NCBI GenBank assembly: GCA_002344075.1
Contig: DDTM01000034.1
Location: 2,125 to 48,170 of the forward strand
Reading direction: 5' to 3'
From: Bacteroidetes bacterium UBA2364
Lineage (GTDB): Bacteria; Bacteroidota; Rhodothermia; Rhodothermales; UBA2364
DNA: 46,046 nt
Shown here: positions 1 through 8,215 of the stretch, in pieces
Numbering within the stretch: position 1 is the stretch's first letter
How the letters are laid out: every line of letters begins with the position of its first letter
Notes under the pieces: model-generated
What the model was told of the DNA's origin: nothing
Databases searched by the model: none
The model's input: the letters and a program-made list of their open reading frames with translations, nothing else
Position numbers and translations under genes: made by a program

Positions 1-436
1 CTGCCTCAAGCGCCAAAACATTAGCTATAATCCTAAAAATGTGGTGCTTCATTGAAAGGTTGGGAATAAGAATAGCACAAATACGATGCATTTATTCATC
101 TGGCTGGCTGGCAAGTTGGGAGCGTTTGCAATGGGTGAGAAGCTACCCTGTTGAACGGTTAAATGACACAGAGAGGCAAAGAATAGGTTGGTGAGGCTGC
201 AAAATATTGCCTTTCTTGAAAAAGAATAGACGCTCGATTTGTACTTCTAACCTTTTGTACGTCAATTTAGAAATTATCCCGTAAGATTTGCCATTGTCAT
301 AAACTGGGCTGCTTGCTTGCTTCACAGCATCTTGCAGGATTCTTCTTGGTTGCCAAACGGGACTTTAGGCAGAAATTGGCCATTGGGTAGCGGTTTCTTG
401 GTTATAGACAACTTAACTTGTAGGGTTTACTGAATT
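1..436. other. non-coding or unresolved flank
   Basis: I recognise no gene in this stretch before the SulP transporter. A 60-codon minus-strand reading frame at 143-325 has no recognisable family, no good start context and mixed composition, so it is not called. The region may contain the promoter of the SulP gene, but no convincing promoter hexamers were identified. Confidence 0.4.
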
Positions 437-2212
437 TTGCCCTTGTCACCAAGTAGAAGCACTGTGTTTAAGCCCAAACTCTTTACCATTTTCCATACGT
501 TTAATCGGGAACAACTCACAAAAGACCTCATTGCTGGTATTGTAGTGGGTATTTTGGCCCTGCCCCTTTCCATTGCCTTTGCCATTGCATCTGGTGTTTC
601 GCCGGATAAAGGCTTGTTTACGGCCATTATTGCCGGATTTCTGATATCCTTTTTGGGTGGAAGTCGTGTTCAAATTGGCGGACCTACCGGGGCTTTTATT
701 GTAATTGTCTATGGTATTGTGCAACAATATGGCATAGATGGACTCACGGTCGCCACCATCATGGCTGGGTTGATGCTCATTGCGATGGGGTTTGCTCGCT
801 TGGGGCAGGTGATTAAATTTATTCCTTATCCGCTCATCGTAGGCTTCACTACGGGAATTGCGCTGATCATCTTTTCCTCTCAGATGAAAGACTTTTTCGG
901 ATTACGAATGGGTGTTGTCCCCGCCGATTTTATCGAAAAATGGATGGCCTATGTGGCACATTTTAGCACCGCAAACCCTCATGCCATTGGATTGGGTCTT
1001 GGGACCATTTTTATTTCGCTGTTGTTTGGGAAGGTTTCTCAGCGTATTCCGGGATCATTGGTGGCTATTTTACTGTCCACCATTGCCGTCCAGTACTTTC
1101 AATGGCCCGTAGAGACCATTGGAAGCCGGTTTGGTGCCATTCCGTCCGGATTTCCTTCGTTCTCCATCCCGTCGGTAGATTGGGCCATGATCAAAGGATT
1201 GTTCCAGCCCGCTTTTACCATTGCACTTTTGGGTGGGATTGAGTCGCTGTTGTCGGCTGTGGTGGCAGATGGTATGATTGGTAAAACCCACCGATCGAAC
1301 ATGGAATTGGTGGCCCAAGGTGTGGCGAATGTAGTAACGCCCTTTTTTGGCGGGATTCCTGCAACAGGTGCGATTGCACGGACGGCAACAAATGTCAAAA
1401 ATGGGGGACGAACACCAGTTGCAGGCATCGTACATGCCATCACGTTATTGTGCATTGTCTTGTTTGTTGGTCATTTGGCAGTCATGATCCCGTTGGCCTG
1501 TTTGGCAGGTATTTTGGTGGTGATTGCCTATAACATGAGTGAATGGCGCTCTTTTCGACGGATTGCCCAAGGGCGTGGGAGTGATGCTGTGGTGTTGGTG
1601 GTTACATTTTTATTGACCGTTTTGCTGGATCTTACCGTTGCGATAGAAGTAGGAATGGTATTAGCCGCTTTTCTGTTCATGACCCGTATGTCACAGCTTT
1701 CGCACGTAGATTTGGTTAAAGACCTCAAACTTCGTGAGCAGGAATCGGAATCAGTTGTACATCCAATGGACTTGAGCAATTTTATCGTACCGAAAGGAAT
1801 ACGGGTATTTGAAGTTTCTGGCCCGATGTTTTTTGGTGCAGCATATAAATTCCAGGAGGAAATTAAACACTTAGAAACGCCTCCGCCCATTCTCATCTTG
1901 CGGATGCGTTATGTCCCCATGATTGATGCGACGGGCCTTCGTGCCGTTGAAGACGTATATCGGGAAGTGACGTCACAAGGCACAAAATTGGTGCTGTCTG
2001 GGGTGCAGCCTCCTGTATTGGAGGAACTGCGAAAATCTCGGTTGCTATTTAAAATTGGAAAAGGCAATGTATTGCCAGATTTTGCCCATGCATTAGAACG
2101 TGCTACCCGATTACTCGAAAATGCTCATTTGGAGGATCCGAAAGAGACTGATAACGATGCCGGTGAGGCTATTCTTAAAGACCTAACGCCTGTACAAGGC
2201 CAACATCCATGA
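437..2212 (+). CDS. SulP family inorganic anion transporter with STAS domain
   Basis: Predicted inner-membrane SulP/SLC26-type carrier; the family moves sulfate, bicarbonate or other small anions. The 591-aa product has an N-terminal block of about 10-12 hydrophobic helices (roughly residues 25-430), beginning with the typical 'DLIAGIVVGILALPLSIAFA' stretch and followed by 'GPTGAF', a SulP hallmark. A C-terminal cytoplasmic STAS domain follows (about 455-560, with 'VFEVSGPMFFGAA' and 'DATGLRAVEDV'). Length is normal for the family. No ATG is available near the N-terminus: an in-frame TGA at 431 forces a TTG (437 or 443) or GTG (464) start, so the exact start is uncertain. The gene overlaps the next one by 4 bases (ATGA), suggesting translational coupling. 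The transported anion cannot be told from sequence alone. Confidence 0.9.
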   Translation: MPLSPSRSTVFKPKLFTIFHTFNREQLTKDLIAGIVVGILALPLSIAFAIASGVSPDKGLFTAIIAGFLISFLGGSRVQIGGPTGAFIVIVYGIVQQYGIDGLTVATIMAGLMLIAMGFARLGQVIKFIPYPLIVGFTTGIALIIFSSQMKDFFGLRMGVVPADFIEKWMAYVAHFSTANPHAIGLGLGTIFISLLFGKVSQRIPGSLVAILLSTIAVQYFQWPVETIGSRFGAIPSGFPSFSIPSVDWAMIKGLFQPAFTIALLGGIESLLSAVVADGMIGKTHRSNMELVAQGVANVVTPFFGGIPATGAIARTATNVKNGGRTPVAGIVHAITLLCIVLFVGHLAVMIPLACLAGILVVIAYNMSEWRSFRRIAQGRGSDAVVLVVTFLLTVLLDLTVAIEVGMVLAAFLFMTRMSQLSHVDLVKDLKLREQESESVVHPMDLSNFIVPKGIRVFEVSGPMFFGAAYKFQEEIKHLETPPPILILRMRYVPMIDATGLRAVEDVYREVTSQGTKLVLSGVQPPVLEELRKSRLLFKIGKGNVLPDFAHALERATRLLENAHLEDPKETDNDAGEAILKDLTPVQGQHP

Positions 2213-2508
2213 CACTCAAACATCTGAAAGCAGCTTTGGCCACGGCCACCCAGCCATTATTGGTTCCCTTGGCCAAAACAGACCAAACCAAGGTAATCGC
2301 CATTGGTTTTAAAAAAGGCATGGTGCTCCGCAAGCATAAAACAGCAATACCGGCTAAGCTGTATGTGCTGGAAGGACAAGTTCAATATGAGGCAGAAAGC
2401 GGTCATATGGTGCTGTCAGAATATGAGGAAACGCCTATTCGGGCTGATGAATACCATCAAGTGACCGCACAAGAAGAAGCACTGTGCTTGCTGATAATTG
2501 GTGCATGA
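2209..2508 (+). CDS. small cupin-like protein
   Basis: The product is a 99-aa soluble protein with no signal peptide. Residues 30-98 read like a minimal single cupin barrel: a strand pair containing 'LRKHKTAIPAKLYVLEGQVQYE', split here as LRKHKT and YVLEGQVQYE, then a turn and 'ADEYHQVTAQEEALCLLI'. The first motif has one potential metal-binding His (HK), and a second His lies in EYHQV, so the full 3-His/1-Glu metal site is not evident. It starts inside the stop codon of the SulP gene and lies 35 bases before a truncated haemoglobin gene, so the three probably form one transcript. A sensor or redox-protective role beside the haemoglobin is a guess. I assign the fold, not a function. Confidence 0.7.
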   Translation: MTLKHLKAALATATQPLLVPLAKTDQTKVIAIGFKKGMVLRKHKTAIPAKLYVLEGQVQYEAESGHMVLSEYEETPIRADEYHQVTAQEEALCLLIIGA

Positions 2509-2543
2509 TCCTTTTTTTGTCTATTTAAACACATAAAGAATAA

Positions 2544-2948
2544 ATGCAAACTGATATCGAAACGAGCGATGACATCCGGCATCTGGTAGATACATTTTAT
2601 GCCCAAGTACGTAAAGATTCCGTCATCCGGCCCCACTTTGAGGAAGTTGCAAACATCAACTGGTCTTTACATCTCCCCAAGATGTATGCGTTTTGGGAGA
2701 CGGTTCTATTGGGAAAAGCGGGTTATAAAGGCAATCCAATGGCCGTTCATATTCAGTTAGACCAAAAGGAAGCCCTCACCGCCGTTCATTTTGAGCGTTG
2801 GATGGCGATCTGGCATGAGACACTCCATACCAATTTTAAAGGGCCAAACACCGACAAGGCCCTGAAGCAGGCCCAAGCAATTCAGGCATTGATGCAGCAT
2901 AAAATCCACAGTTTTCGTGAACCGACCGAAGGCCTCGGTGTGATTTAA
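2544..2948 (+). CDS. group III truncated haemoglobin
   Basis: A 134-aa haem protein of the 2-over-2 globin fold. Group III members bind O2 or NO and have been linked to nitrosative stress or microaerobic metabolism. Recognisable features are the N-terminal 'LVDTFYAQVRKDSVIRPHF' helix, the 'W...LPKMYAFWETVLLG' segment and the 'YKGNPMAVHIQL' motif, whose His69 is the likely proximal haem ligand. The 'HFERWMAIWHETL' helix is diagnostic of group III. There is no signal peptide, so it should be cytoplasmic. It follows the cupin-like gene by 35 bases. The length matches the family (about 125-140 aa). Confidence 0.9.
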   Translation: MQTDIETSDDIRHLVDTFYAQVRKDSVIRPHFEEVANINWSLHLPKMYAFWETVLLGKAGYKGNPMAVHIQLDQKEALTAVHFERWMAIWHETLHTNFKGPNTDKALKQAQAIQALMQHKIHSFREPTEGLGVI

Positions 2949-3023
2949 GTGGCTTAATTGGGTGCATCAAGGTTTTGATGTTTAGTACAGAAACATCCAT
3001 CCAACCGATAGTCGAATAGTAAC

Positions 3024-3443
3024 ATGCACAAGATTCGCCTTATCTTCGTTTTTTTCCTTATTCTCTTGAATACGGGTTGTGATTCGGGAGCGGAAATAGT
3101 TGCCGGGCTTGGTGAATGGGGGAGTTCTCAACTTGCCCTAATAGTCACCCAAACGGGTGCTATTATGGAGTTTGGATGTGCGACTGGAACACTCGATAAG
3201 CCTATTAAAGCGGATAAAAACGGACAGTTTTCTGTTCCGGGAACCTATACGCCGGGGAGTGGTGTTCCACCTCCGGAAGGCTATGTACCTCCCGTTTACC
3301 CCATCTTGGTCACCGGACAAATTAGTGGACAAACCATGACCGTAACGATTACGCGAGCCGATCAACAGTCTGAAATCGGGCGTTTCATCGTGTCTAAAGG
3401 GACACCCGCCAAACTCCAGAAATGCCCTGTTCGCCATGTATAA
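3024..3443 (+). CDS. small lipoprotein, unknown function (copy 1)
   Basis: The 139-aa product starts with a basic and hydrophobic signal peptide ending in a lipobox (LNTGC, Cys19), so it should be lipid-anchored. The mature part is short and beta-rich: 'LALIVTQTGAIMEFGCATG', a Gly/Pro-rich middle and a final Cys near the C-terminus ('QKCP'). The two non-lipobox Cys could form a disulfide outside the cytoplasm. Its last 8 bases overlap the next gene, which has the same plan, so the two look like diverged tandem paralogues. No family is recognised. Confidence 0.75.
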   Translation: MHKIRLIFVFFLILLNTGCDSGAEIVAGLGEWGSSQLALIVTQTGAIMEFGCATGTLDKPIKADKNGQFSVPGTYTPGSGVPPPEGYVPPVYPILVTGQISGQTMTVTITRADQQSEIGRFIVSKGTPAKLQKCPVRHV

Positions 3444-3822
3444 ACGGGTTATGTTGGCGTTTCTTCTTTTACTCTTCATCGGTTGCGATGTACAGCAACC
3501 CGCATTGGAAGTGTTAGGTCGTTTTTCAGGCGAGTTCCGCTTGGTAGCAGATGGTGAACGGGTGCGTTTTGCGGTAGGGTGCTATGAAGGTGAAGCCGCA
3601 GGGATTATTCTTTTGAATAAAAAAAGGGGGTTTGATCTTCCTACTACCTTGTATTATTCGGCAGGTCCCGCAAAGCGTGAAATACCCGGTCCTGTTAGGT
3701 TGGTTGGCTCCTTTCTTTCTCCGGTCCTTCAAGTACGCCTCGTAATGCCAGCGCAAACATTAGGACCATATTCATCGAGACAGACATCGGAAGCGGTTTC
3801 GGTGACCTCACTTTGCCTATGA
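3436..3822 (+). CDS. small lipoprotein, unknown function (copy 2)
   Basis: A 128-aa predicted lipoprotein (signal peptide then lipobox LFIGC, Cys17). Like its upstream neighbour it has a 'G.F.....G....F.VGC..G' core, a middle Pro/Gly-containing section and a Cys near the C-terminus ('TSLCL'). It starts 8 bases before the upstream stop codon, which suggests coupled translation. No function can be assigned. The shared cysteine spacing with the upstream protein is seen directly; the paralogy is inference. Confidence 0.7.
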   Translation: MYKRVMLAFLLLLFIGCDVQQPALEVLGRFSGEFRLVADGERVRFAVGCYEGEAAGIILLNKKRGFDLPTTLYYSAGPAKREIPGPVRLVGSFLSPVLQVRLVMPAQTLGPYSSRQTSEAVSVTSLCL

Positions 3823-3869
3823 TCTTCTTTAGTATCGTTCCAAAACGGCTTTTTGGTCGAAATAACATG

Positions 3870-3918
3870 AAGGAAACTCCGTATATACAGATCGGAATTT
3901 ATTTTCAGGCGTTTCCTT
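3870..3918 (+). promoter_or_regulatory. candidate stem-loop upstream of ppc
   Basis: Eight-base perfect inverted repeat AAGGAAAC (3870-3877) and GTTTCCTT (3911-3918), with an inner TCCG/CGGA pair and a T-rich run just after (TTGTTTTA). It lies between the lipoprotein pair and the ppc start. It could be a weak terminator of the lipoprotein transcript or a ppc leader structure. The 33-base loop makes either reading tentative. Confidence 0.25.
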
Positions 3919-3940
3919 TTGTTTTATCCGACTGCCCACT

Positions 3941-6742
3941 ATGCCAAATCGAGACCTACTCTTTACCATACCGGACGATGAGACCTCGCCCCTTTCTATC
4001 GCATTCCGGAACCAAGTCAATTTATTGGGTTCGTTGCTCAAGACCGCCATTCGGGAACATGCGGGAGCGGCTACATTAGATCAATTGGCACTGATCTGGC
4101 AGAAATGCGAACGTGCCTCGTCGGAAGACAAATCCGTTTTACTTGCAGAAGCCCACGACGCCATTGCCTCGCTGCGGGTCGAAGAAATCCAGTGGCTCTT
4201 GCGTTCATTTACCGCCTTTTTCCATCTTATCAACCAAGCCGAGCGTCAGGAAATCTTACGTGTAAACCGGAGCCGTTCTAAAGTCGCAACCGATGAAAAA
4301 CCGCGTAGTGAATCTATCGCTGACGCTATTTTCCAATTAAAACAAAATGGTTTCGAGCGTGAAGAGGTACTTCAACTGTTGCGTCATGTTCGGATTGAAC
4401 CCACCCTGACGGCACATCCAACCGAGGCCCGCCGCCGGAGTATCCTTTATAAACAACAGGCGATTGCCGAACTACTGGAGGCTCAAAACAGACAAGATCA
4501 GACTGCAACCGAACAACAATTGTTGAATGATCAGATGTTGTATCATATTCTGATGCTTCTGGCTACGGATGAAGTGCGGGTAGAAACCCTGAATGTACTC
4601 GATGAGGTTAAATATGCCTTGTATTTTGGGCAAAATGTGATTCGTGAGGCGGTCCCAGACATTTTGAACGATGTGCAAAAAGCGGTTATGGCCTATTACG
4701 GAAGGGCTGTATCACGCAATACGGCCACCGGAAATTTATTACGCTACCGAACCTGGATTGGGGGAGATCGTGACGGAAATCCATTGGTTACGGCTGATGT
4801 GACCCGACAAGTGTATGCTTTGCAAAGACGTACCATGATAGCATTCTGGCAGGGCACGCTGAAGGGACTTTGGCGAGAACTAAGCATCTCTTCACATAAA
4901 GTAGGTGTACTGGGAAGCCTTACGGATTCTATAACAGCAGACTTGCGTGAAGGACTGGTTCCTGAATCGGCTCTGTGGCCTCATCGCCGCGAGCCATTTC
5001 GGCAGAAACTTACATTGATGATGCACCGTCTTGCACTGATGGAAGAAAATCCGCAAGTTTATAATAGCAAGCGTTTGGTGAATGACCTACAAATCATCCG
5101 AGATGCTATCGAAGCCAGTGGATGGCTGGGTGGAACGGTTTCTCCCTTGCTCCAAAAAGCCTTGGTTCAGGCACAGGCATTCGGGTTTTATCTGAATGCG
5201 ATAGATTTTCGGCAGCATAGCATGGTTCACGAACAGGCCGTCTCGGAGTTGCTGAAATTAGGTGGGGTGACGCCCGACTACATGGCGATGTCTGAAAAGA
5301 CACGTCAAAGTGTTTTATTGAAAGAACTGGAAAACCCAAGACCACTTATTCCCGATTATGTCTGGCCAGAACTGGGCCAACAAACCCGCGAAGCCCTCGA
5401 TACCATGCGAGTAATTGCAGATATGGCAACCACCGATCCAGATGCAATCGGGAGCTATATCATTTCCATGACAAGCCACCTGTCTGATATGTTCGAGGTG
5501 ATGTTGTTGGCCAAAGAAGTGGGACTGTGGAAGGCCCGTGGTCGCCGGATCGAAGCCCCGATAGACATTGTGCCACTTTTTGAGACCATCGGAGACTTAG
5601 AGCAGGCCTTGCCTTTTATGGAGGAACTGTTCACGCACCACCTGTATAAGCGTCACCTCAAAGCGCGAGGCCAATACCAAGAAATCATGTTGGGATACTC
5701 GGACAGCAACAAAGATGGGGGGTATCTAATGGCAAATTGGGCCTTGCACAAAGCACAAGGCGCATTGGCTGCTATTTGTCGTAAACACGAGGTGCAATTC
5801 CAACTGTTCCACGGGCGCGGTGGTTCTGTTGGACGTGGCGGAGGTCGGGCCAATCAAGGAATTCTGGCCATGCCATTGGCCTGTCAAAATGGACGGATTC
5901 GGTTTACCGAACAAGGGGAAGTGATTTCTTTTCGATATTCGCACAAGGGAATTGCTCATCGGCACTTAGAGCAGGTGGTTCATGCCATGATTGCCGCTTT
6001 GGCACAGGCCAGTGAACCCGAAGCTGACCTTAGCGGAGGCATTCCATCTGAACGCTTCGAAATGATGGAAGCCATTGCACGAGCCGGACAAGCGGCCTAT
6101 CATCGGTTAATTCATGACCCGAACTTTTGGTCATGGTACATCCGAATTACACCAATCGAACACATTAGCCGATTGAAAATTGCCTCCCGTCCGGTATCCC
6201 GTAAATCTGCTTCCGAAGTGGATTTCGAAGGTTTGCGGGCCATTCCGTGGGGATTCGCTTGGACCCAGACCCGCTATAATGTTCCTGGCTGGTTTGGTTT
6301 GGGCGAGGCGCTTTCAGGATATATCGCTGCCGATGAAACCCATTTGGAAATACTACAAGAGGCTTGGCAAAACTGGCCTGTTTTTAGGTCTATGCTCCAG
6401 AATGCCGCACGCGAAATGGGGCGTGCGCGGCTTAAAATAGCGGCCCAGTACGCCGAAAAACAACATGGACATTTTCATGAGATGATTCTGGCGGATTTTC
6501 AAAAGGCGGAGGCCGCGATGAAAGCCATTGCGGGTTGGCACAACCTGATGGACGATGTGCCTGTAATTCAGTCCTTGATTCGCCTCCGAAACCCCTACAC
6601 AGACGCCATTAATTTATTGCAAATCAATCTGATGGAACGCTGGCGCTCCAATTCTGAAGACCATGCCGATCAAGAAAAGCTGCATGAAAGCCTTCTCCTG
6701 AGCATTAACGGGCTTGCTGCAGCCATGCAGAGTACCGGATGA
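3941..6742 (+). CDS. ppc: phosphoenolpyruvate carboxylase
   Basis: Cytosolic anaplerotic enzyme that carboxylates phosphoenolpyruvate with bicarbonate to oxaloacetate. The 933-aa length is normal for bacterial PEPC. Signatures are in order: 'LTAHPTEARRRSI' with catalytic His159, 'GGDRDGNPLVT', 'YSDSNKDGGYLMANW' with catalytic Lys591, the glycine-rich loop 'FHGRGGSVGRGGG', and the C-terminal 'NPYTDAINLLQ'. The protein ends in 'STG', resembling the conserved C-terminal 'NTG' that closes the active site. It begins at an ATG 118 bases after the lipoprotein pair and appears to be transcribed alone. A SulP-type carrier upstream could in principle supply bicarbonate, but that link is speculative. 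Confidence 0.97.
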   Translation: MPNRDLLFTIPDDETSPLSIAFRNQVNLLGSLLKTAIREHAGAATLDQLALIWQKCERASSEDKSVLLAEAHDAIASLRVEEIQWLLRSFTAFFHLINQAERQEILRVNRSRSKVATDEKPRSESIADAIFQLKQNGFEREEVLQLLRHVRIEPTLTAHPTEARRRSILYKQQAIAELLEAQNRQDQTATEQQLLNDQMLYHILMLLATDEVRVETLNVLDEVKYALYFGQNVIREAVPDILNDVQKAVMAYYGRAVSRNTATGNLLRYRTWIGGDRDGNPLVTADVTRQVYALQRRTMIAFWQGTLKGLWRELSISSHKVGVLGSLTDSITADLREGLVPESALWPHRREPFRQKLTLMMHRLALMEENPQVYNSKRLVNDLQIIRDAIEASGWLGGTVSPLLQKALVQAQAFGFYLNAIDFRQHSMVHEQAVSELLKLGGVTPDYMAMSEKTRQSVLLKELENPRPLIPDYVWPELGQQTREALDTMRVIADMATTDPDAIGSYIISMTSHLSDMFEVMLLAKEVGLWKARGRRIEAPIDIVPLFETIGDLEQALPFMEELFTHHLYKRHLKARGQYQEIMLGYSDSNKDGGYLMANWALHKAQGALAAICRKHEVQFQLFHGRGGSVGRGGGRANQGILAMPLACQNGRIRFTEQGEVISFRYSHKGIAHRHLEQVVHAMIAALAQASEPEADLSGGIPSERFEMMEAIARAGQAAYHRLIHDPNFWSWYIRITPIEHISRLKIASRPVSRKSASEVDFEGLRAIPWGFAWTQTRYNVPGWFGLGEALSGYIAADETHLEILQEAWQNWPVFRSMLQNAAREMGRARLKIAAQYAEKQHGHFHEMILADFQKAEAAMKAIAGWHNLMDDVPVIQSLIRLRNPYTDAINLLQINLMERWRSNSEDHADQEKLHESLLLSINGLAAAMQSTG

Positions 6743-6752
6743 TATTTGAGAG

Positions 6753-6898
6753 GGGCCTCTCCGTTTAATGACCAGATTACATTTCGGGAGGATATTTGGT
6801 TTGTGGCTACATGGTTACGCATAAAACCATTGCATGGTACTGGCTGTGTCGGTACCATGATATCCCCAAAAGGGAAGCGGTATGGGCAGGAGAGGCCC
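6753..6898. repeat. nested inverted repeats downstream of ppc
   Basis: The outer arms GGGCCTCTCC (6753-6762) and GGAGAGGCCC (6889-6898) are perfect 10-base inverted copies 126 bases apart. Inside them CATGGTAC (6833-6840) and GTACCATG (6852-6859) form a perfect 8-base stem with an 11-base loop. The left outer arm is itself part of a local palindrome (GAGAG...CTCTC, 6748-6761) just after the ppc stop. The whole could act as the ppc terminator, a structured RNA or a small palindromic element. Confidence 0.45.
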
Positions 6899-6972
6899 TC
6901 ACCTCCTTGGTACTTCTTTGAAAAAAACACATATTCAGGCTTGACTTTGGGAAGCGCTTTCCTTAATTTTTT

Positions 6973-6990
6973 GTGGAAACGTTCCCAGTT
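6973..6990 (+). promoter_or_regulatory. LacI-family operator-like site 1
   Basis: GTGGAAACGTTCCCAGTT: a near-palindrome around a central CG (GGAAAC|GTTCCC, one mismatched pair), the form expected for LacI/GalR-family operators. An 18-base copy differing at one position occurs at 7108-7125. The centre-to-centre distance is 135 bases, about 13 helical turns, compatible with a looped repressor. Binding by the adjacent LacI protein is inference. Confidence 0.6.
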
Positions 6991-7107
6991 TCATGAAATA
7001 GTTCTATAAGTTGTTGTAATTATTAGGCCTGTGTTGCTTATTAATTAATTGGATTATTTTTTTTCGTCTATTGGAATCGCTTTCTTCGGTTTTCTTTTTG
7101 AGAAAAA

Positions 7108-7125
7108 GTGGTAACGTTCCCAGTT
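7108..7125 (+). promoter_or_regulatory. LacI-family operator-like site 2
   Basis: GTGGTAACGTTCCCAGTT, identical to site 1 except T for A at one position, ends 12 bases before the chosen ATG of the LacI gene. At that position a repressor would block transcription or ribosome access, so autoregulation and control of the following run are likely. No further copy was found by eye elsewhere in the window. Confidence 0.6.
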
Positions 7126-7137
7126 AATAAAGAAACT

Positions 7138-8145
7138 ATGGCAGCCACCATAAAAGATGTAGCAAAAGAGTCAGGCGTATCCGTGTCGACGGTTTCTCGT
7201 TGGCTGACTGGCGGGCCTGTGAGTACCCATAAGCGAGAAAAAATTCAGCTTGCCGTGCAGAAGTTAAACTTTGTGTCGAACGGGGCAGCGCGGAGTTTGG
7301 TGACCAAAAAAACCTATACTTTGGGCGTTTTATTGCCAGATATGTATGGTGGTTTCTATTCCGAAATCTTGCGTGGATTAGACCAAACGGCGCAAGAGCG
7401 GGGATATCACTTGCTGGTTTCGAGTTCTCACAACGAGCAAAGGGAGATTGTGCGGGCCATTCAGGCCATGCAAGGTCGTGTAGATGGATTGGTGGTGATG
7501 TCACCAGATATAGACGCGGCCTCGTTGCAGTCCAATTTACCCGCCCGCCTCCCGATTGTACTGCTGAACTGCTATGTAGAAGGAGATGCCTATGATTCCA
7601 TCAATGTGGATAATTATGGCGGGGCCTACTCCATTGTTCGCCACCTGACTCGGCTGGGCCATCGTCGGATTGCCCTGATCACGGGTTCTTTGGTGAACCA
7701 CGAGGTGCGTGAACGTTTGCGCGGGTATGAAGATGCCTTGCGGGATGCGGGGATAGAGGTGGCCTCTTCTATGCGCTATGTAGGTGATTTTAACGAACCA
7801 AGTGGTCATCGTGGGGCACTGGAATTGCTACATACCCCGGAACGTCCGACGGCGATTTTTGCCATGAACGATGGAATGGCCATTGGTGCAATGGCCGCAT
7901 TGCGCACCCTGGGTCTTCGGGTTCCAGAGGAAATTGCCATTGTTGGTTTCGACGACATCCCGACAAGTCAATACTTAGAACCACCGCTCACATCGGTACA
8001 TGTGCCCATTTTTGAAATGGGGCAAAGGGCTATGGAGCGGTTGCTGATGGCCATTCAAGAGGCAAATGCGCACATCCGTCGTCAGGAAAAATTCCCGACC
8101 TCGCTTGTCATTCGGCGCTCCTGTGGCGTAGGTCAGAGATCTTAG
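7138..8145 (+). CDS. LacI/GalR-family transcriptional regulator
   Basis: A 335-aa cytoplasmic DNA-binding repressor, probably controlling the glucan locus. The N-terminus 'ATIKDVAKESGVSVSTVSRW' is a canonical LacI helix-turn-helix, followed by the hinge ('NGAARSLVTKKTYTLGVLLPD') and a periplasmic-binding-protein-like effector domain (about 65-330, with 'VDGLVVMSPD', 'RRIALITG' and 'IAIVGFDDIP'). I chose the ATG at 7138. A longer frame from GTG at 7108 would translate straight through the operator-like site and add residues before the normal family start. It is the first gene of a same-strand run of 12. The effector is likely a sophoro-oligosaccharide or a downstream sugar phosphate, judged only from the neighbours. 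Confidence 0.93.
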   Translation: MAATIKDVAKESGVSVSTVSRWLTGGPVSTHKREKIQLAVQKLNFVSNGAARSLVTKKTYTLGVLLPDMYGGFYSEILRGLDQTAQERGYHLLVSSSHNEQREIVRAIQAMQGRVDGLVVMSPDIDAASLQSNLPARLPIVLLNCYVEGDAYDSINVDNYGGAYSIVRHLTRLGHRRIALITGSLVNHEVRERLRGYEDALRDAGIEVASSMRYVGDFNEPSGHRGALELLHTPERPTAIFAMNDGMAIGAMAALRTLGLRVPEEIAIVGFDDIPTSQYLEPPLTSVHVPIFEMGQRAMERLLMAIQEANAHIRRQEKFPTSLVIRRSCGVGQRS

Positions 8146-8215
8146 GAAACAACCATCGAAGTTTAAAATCCGAATTCACCTTTTTACAACACCAAACCTC
8201 TTTTGGAGACTCTTT

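Larger units (their letters stand above)
6743..7137. other. intergenic regulatory region before the glucan locus
   Basis: This 395-base gap separates ppc from the LacI-type gene. It contains nested inverted repeats (6748-6898) in the first half, and an AT-rich second half carrying two copies of a LacI-family operator-like sequence. A TTG-started frame at 6746-7009 crosses the repeats, matches nothing recognisable and is not called as a gene. Confidence 0.6.

Noticed and set aside
143..325. 60-codon minus-strand frame in the left flank
   Set aside because: No recognisable product, no signal and no neighbouring context to support it.
3813..4079. 88-codon frame overlapping the start of ppc
   Set aside because: It overlaps the certain ppc coding region in another frame and its product has no family features.
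6746..7009. 87-codon frame starting with TTG downstream of ppc
   Set aside because: It runs through inverted repeats and an operator-like site, has no recognisable family and no ribosome-binding site.
7108..7137. N-terminal extension of the LacI regulator from GTG
   Set aside because: The extension is encoded by the operator-like site; the family consensus begins at the ATG at 7138.
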